Below the pieces are notes generated by a model that saw nothing but the letters and a program-made list of their open reading frames with translations, was not told the origin of the DNA and searched no databases. The position numbers and the translations under genes were made by a program. A stretch of DNA of 15,249 nucleotides from an uncultured Collinsella sp. (GTDB taxonomy: Bacteria; Actinomycetota; Coriobacteriia; Coriobacteriales; Coriobacteriaceae): NCBI GenBank assembly GCA_902478945.1, contig CABSMX010000048.1, forward strand, positions 1-15,249. The letters run 5' to 3'. Of this stretch, positions 13,089 through 15,249 are shown piece after piece; position 1 is the stretch's first letter; each line of letters opens with the position of its first letter.

Positions 13089-13269
13089 TCATGCCAATTT
13101 GTTCGCCCTGGCCGCCGCTCGCTACCGTGGCCATGACATCGGCGGTTCCGTGATTGTCAATAGATTGGTGCAAAGCAACCTGACCCCATTGCGCCAAATC
13201 CGCTGGGGCGGGTCTGACGGTGGCGCACGGAGTCGTGGTGTGATTTGCGTCGGTGTCCGCGCGGCTCGG
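13089..13269. other. Gene-free stretch between uppP terminator and pcrA promoter
   Basis: No gene is supported here. A short inverted pair TGCGCCA (13190-13196) and TGGCGCA (13221-13227) is present, with no further sign of function. An open frame starting at 13060 runs through the region, but its apparent ribosome binding site is the terminator stem. Confidence 0.5.
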
Positions 13270-13275
13270 TATACT
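13270..13275 (+). promoter_or_regulatory. -10 box of pcrA
   Basis: TATACT, 61 bp upstream of the pcrA ATG, is a near-consensus -10 box. The best -35 candidate, TTGCGT (13245-13250), is 19 bp away, longer than ideal. A start near 13282 gives a leader of about 55 nt. Confidence 0.5.
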
Positions 13276-13336
13276 GGTACGGCTCAAACTATGGCGCTGC
13301 CCGCAGGCGCGCCGTCCGTCAGATGAGGAGTCGCCC

Positions 13337-15249
13337 ATGACCCAGCCCCTGCCCTGGGAAAAGAACGCCGCGGTACCCGTGCCGCCCGCGCCGGAACCCG
13401 TGCCGCTCGATGCATACACCGCCCCTGCAGCGCCGGAGCCCGAGCTCGTCCCGCTCGACATCTACGACGCTCCCGCGCCGGCGCCCAAGCCCGCCAAGCC
13501 GCTCGTCGACATTGACAGCCTTAATCCCGCCCAGCGCGAGGCGGTCCTGTCCACCGAGGGTCCGTTGCTGGTGCTCGCCGGCGCCGGCTCGGGCAAGACC
13601 CGCGTCTTGACTTTCCGCATCGCACATATGCTCGGCGACCTGGGTGTTAAGCCTTGGCAGGTTCTTGCCATCACGTTTACCAACAAGGCCGCGGCCGAGA
13701 TGCGCGAGCGTCTGGCGGCGCTCATTCCCAGCGGTACCCGCGGCATGTGGGTGTGCACCTTCCATGCCATGTGCGTGCGCATGCTGCGCGAGGACGCCGA
13801 CCTGCTGGGCTACACCGGCCAGTTCACCATCTACGATGACGATGACTCAAAGCGCATGGTGCGCGACATTATGCAGGCGCTCGGCATCGAGCAAAAGCAG
13901 TTCCCCATCAACATGATCCGCAGCAAGATCAGCTCGGCCAAAAACGCCATGATCGGCCCCGAGGACATGCTCAAGAGCGCCGATAGCCCCAACGATAAAA
14001 AGGCCGCACAGGTCTACTTGGAGCTGGAGCGTCGCTTGCGCGCCGCCAATGCGATGGACTTCGACGACCTGCTCGTGCGCGCGCTTGAGCTGCTGCGCAC
14101 CCGCCCCGAGGTGCTCGATAAGTACCAAGAGCGCTTCCGCTACATTAGCGTCGACGAGTATCAGGACACCAACCACGTCCAGTACGAAATCGCCAACCTG
14201 CTGGCCGCCAAGTACCAAAACCTCATGGTCGTGGGCGACGATGACCAGTCCATTTACAGCTGGCGTGGCGCCGACATCACCAATATCCTGGACTTTGAGA
14301 AGGATTTTAAAAACTGCAAGACCGTCAAGCTGGAGCAGAACTATCGTTCCACGGGTCATATCCTGAACGCCGCCAACGCCGTGGTACGCCACAACTCGCA
14401 GCGCAAGGACAAGCGCCTGTTTACGGCCGAGGGCGATGGCGAGAAGATCCAGGCCTTCCAGGCGAGCGACGAGCGCGACGAGGGCCGCTGGATTGCCGGC
14501 GAGATCGAGAAGCTGCATGCCAAAGGCACGAGCTACGACGACATTGCCGTGTTCTATCGCACCAACGCCCAGTCGCGTATCCTCGAAGATATGTTCCTGC
14601 GCGCGGGCGTGCCCTACAAGATCGTGGGCGGCACGCGATTCTTCGACCGTGCCGAGATCCGTGATGTCATGGCCTACCTTAAGATGATCGTGAACCCGGC
14701 CGACGAGATGAGCGTCAAGCGCGTCATCAACACACCGCGCCGTGGCATCGGCTCCACCTCGATCCAAAAAATCGAGCAGCTGGCGCGCGACAACCGTTGC
14801 TCGTTCTTCCAGGCTTGCGAGATTGCGTGTGCCGAAACCGGCATGTTTAGCGCCAAGGTCCGCAATGGCCTGTCAAGCTTTGTGTCGCTGGTGCGCGAGG
14901 GCCGCCGCATGGACGGCGAGCTCAAGGACGTCGTCGAGATGATTGTCGATAAGACGGGTCTGCTGCAGGCGTTTCGCGCCGAGGGCACCATGGAGTCTGA
15001 GAGCCGTGCCGAGAACATCCAGGAATTCCTGGGCGTCGCTGCCGAATTTGAGGAGACGCACGAGGACATCGAGGGTACGCTCGAGAGCTTGGAAGAGCTG
15101 CGCGCAGCTGGTGTTGCCGACGTGCCTGCCGGCGCCGAGCCCGTCGTGGTGAGCGCGCCCGCGCCCGAACCGGGGCCATTTGCCCCGGCATCCTCGTTTG
15201 AGGCACTCGTCGGCGCGCGCGATGCCGCAGGTTCCAATCCGCTCGATAG
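13337..15249 (+). CDS. pcrA: ATP-dependent DNA helicase PcrA/UvrD, 3' end outside window
   Basis: A superfamily 1A 3'-5' DNA helicase used in nucleotide excision repair, replication restart and removal of RecA filaments. The window holds 637 codons with no stop; the C-terminal roughly 150-250 residues, including motifs V-VI, are missing. Seen are the Q motif LNPAQREAV (62-70), Walker A GAGSGKTR (K87), motif Ia ITFTNKAAAEM, motif II VDEYQDTN (D273, E274), motif III GDDDQSIYSWRGA (300-312) and motif IV QNYRST (R337). Residues 1-60 are a Pro/Ala-rich extension with two 15-residue repeats beginning VPLDAY and VPLDIY. A second Pro/Ala-rich segment (about 591-637) interrupts the region that usually reads straight into the 2B/2A domains. 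ATG 13337 has GAGGAG 6-7 nt upstream. Confidence 0.96.
   Translation, partial: MTQPLPWEKNAAVPVPPAPEPVPLDAYTAPAAPEPELVPLDIYDAPAPAPKPAKPLVDIDSLNPAQREAVLSTEGPLLVLAGAGSGKTRVLTFRIAHMLGDLGVKPWQVLAITFTNKAAAEMRERLAALIPSGTRGMWVCTFHAMCVRMLREDADLLGYTGQFTIYDDDDSKRMVRDIMQALGIEQKQFPINMIRSKISSAKNAMIGPEDMLKSADSPNDKKAAQVYLELERRLRAANAMDFDDLLVRALELLRTRPEVLDKYQERFRYISVDEYQDTNHVQYEIANLLAAKYQNLMVVGDDDQSIYSWRGADITNILDFEKDFKNCKTVKLEQNYRSTGHILNAANAVVRHNSQRKDKRLFTAEGDGEKIQAFQASDERDEGRWIAGEIEKLHAKGTSYDDIAVFYRTNAQSRILEDMFLRAGVPYKIVGGTRFFDRAEIRDVMAYLKMIVNPADEMSVKRVINTPRRGIGSTSIQKIEQLARDNRCSFFQACEIACAETGMFSAKVRNGLSSFVSLVREGRRMDGELKDVVEMIVDKTGLLQAFRAEGTMESESRAENIQEFLGVAAEFEETHEDIEGTLESLEELRAAGVADVPAGAEPVVVSAPAPEPGPFAPASSFEALVGARDAAGSNPLD

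Noticed and set aside
13060..13326. 88-residue open frame with an apparent ribosome binding site
   Set aside because: The AAAGGGGG before its ATG is the 5' arm of the uppP terminator; the frame also runs over the pcrA promoter and shows no family likeness.
1..15249. CRISPR arrays, insertion sequences, phage genes or attachment sites
   Set aside because: No regularly spaced repeats, transposase, integrase or flanking duplications were seen.

Overview
This is a GC-rich (about 60%), gene-dense bacterial chromosome segment. Gene content and style suggest a high-GC Gram-positive of the gut Coriobacteriia, most like Collinsella. That is an inference from recall, because no rRNA or other phylogenetic marker is present. 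The first 48 bases are not genomic. They are an Illumina Nextera i7 adapter (end of P7, an 8-base index, and the Tn5 mosaic end), so the left edge is an untrimmed read or contig end. The right edge cuts through a helicase gene.

Layout, left to right: adapter; 3' part of a metallophosphoesterase gene (+); gluQ, glutamyl-Q tRNA(Asp) synthetase (-); a 558-base divergent gap with a perfect hairpin and a small repeat element; a YciQ-like DUF2207 membrane protein (+) with a clear terminator; a second copy of the repeat; a GNAT acetyltransferase (-); purH (+); a 251-base gap with a 91-nt nested hairpin and a terminator; a 243-residue orphan protein (+) with faint likeness to class IV aminotransferases; a third copy of the repeat; a response regulator and a BceS-like intramembrane-sensing histidine kinase (+); a hipBA toxin-antitoxin operon (+) with two matching operators over its promoter; a universal stress protein (-); uppP/bacA undecaprenyl-diphosphatase (+) from a TTG start; and pcrA/uvrD helicase (+), truncated by the window end.

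Most genes are stand-alone housekeeping genes. The two clear operons are the two-component pair (9-nt gap) and hipBA (10-nt overlap). hipBA is visibly richer in A+T and rare codons than its neighbours, so it is probably an acquired cassette. The BceRS-type sensor has no BceAB-type transporter beside it here. UppP, which makes the lipid carrier that bacitracin sequesters, lies about 2.4 kb downstream, a suggestive but unproven link to cell-envelope stress.

The least explained signals are non-coding. Three intergenic hairpins (1954-1989, 4152-4182, 7706-7742) share a loop motif containing CGTCCC while their stems differ but stay self-complementary. Others are the large nested hairpin after purH, palindromes upstream of purH and of the response regulator, and the hipBA operator pair.
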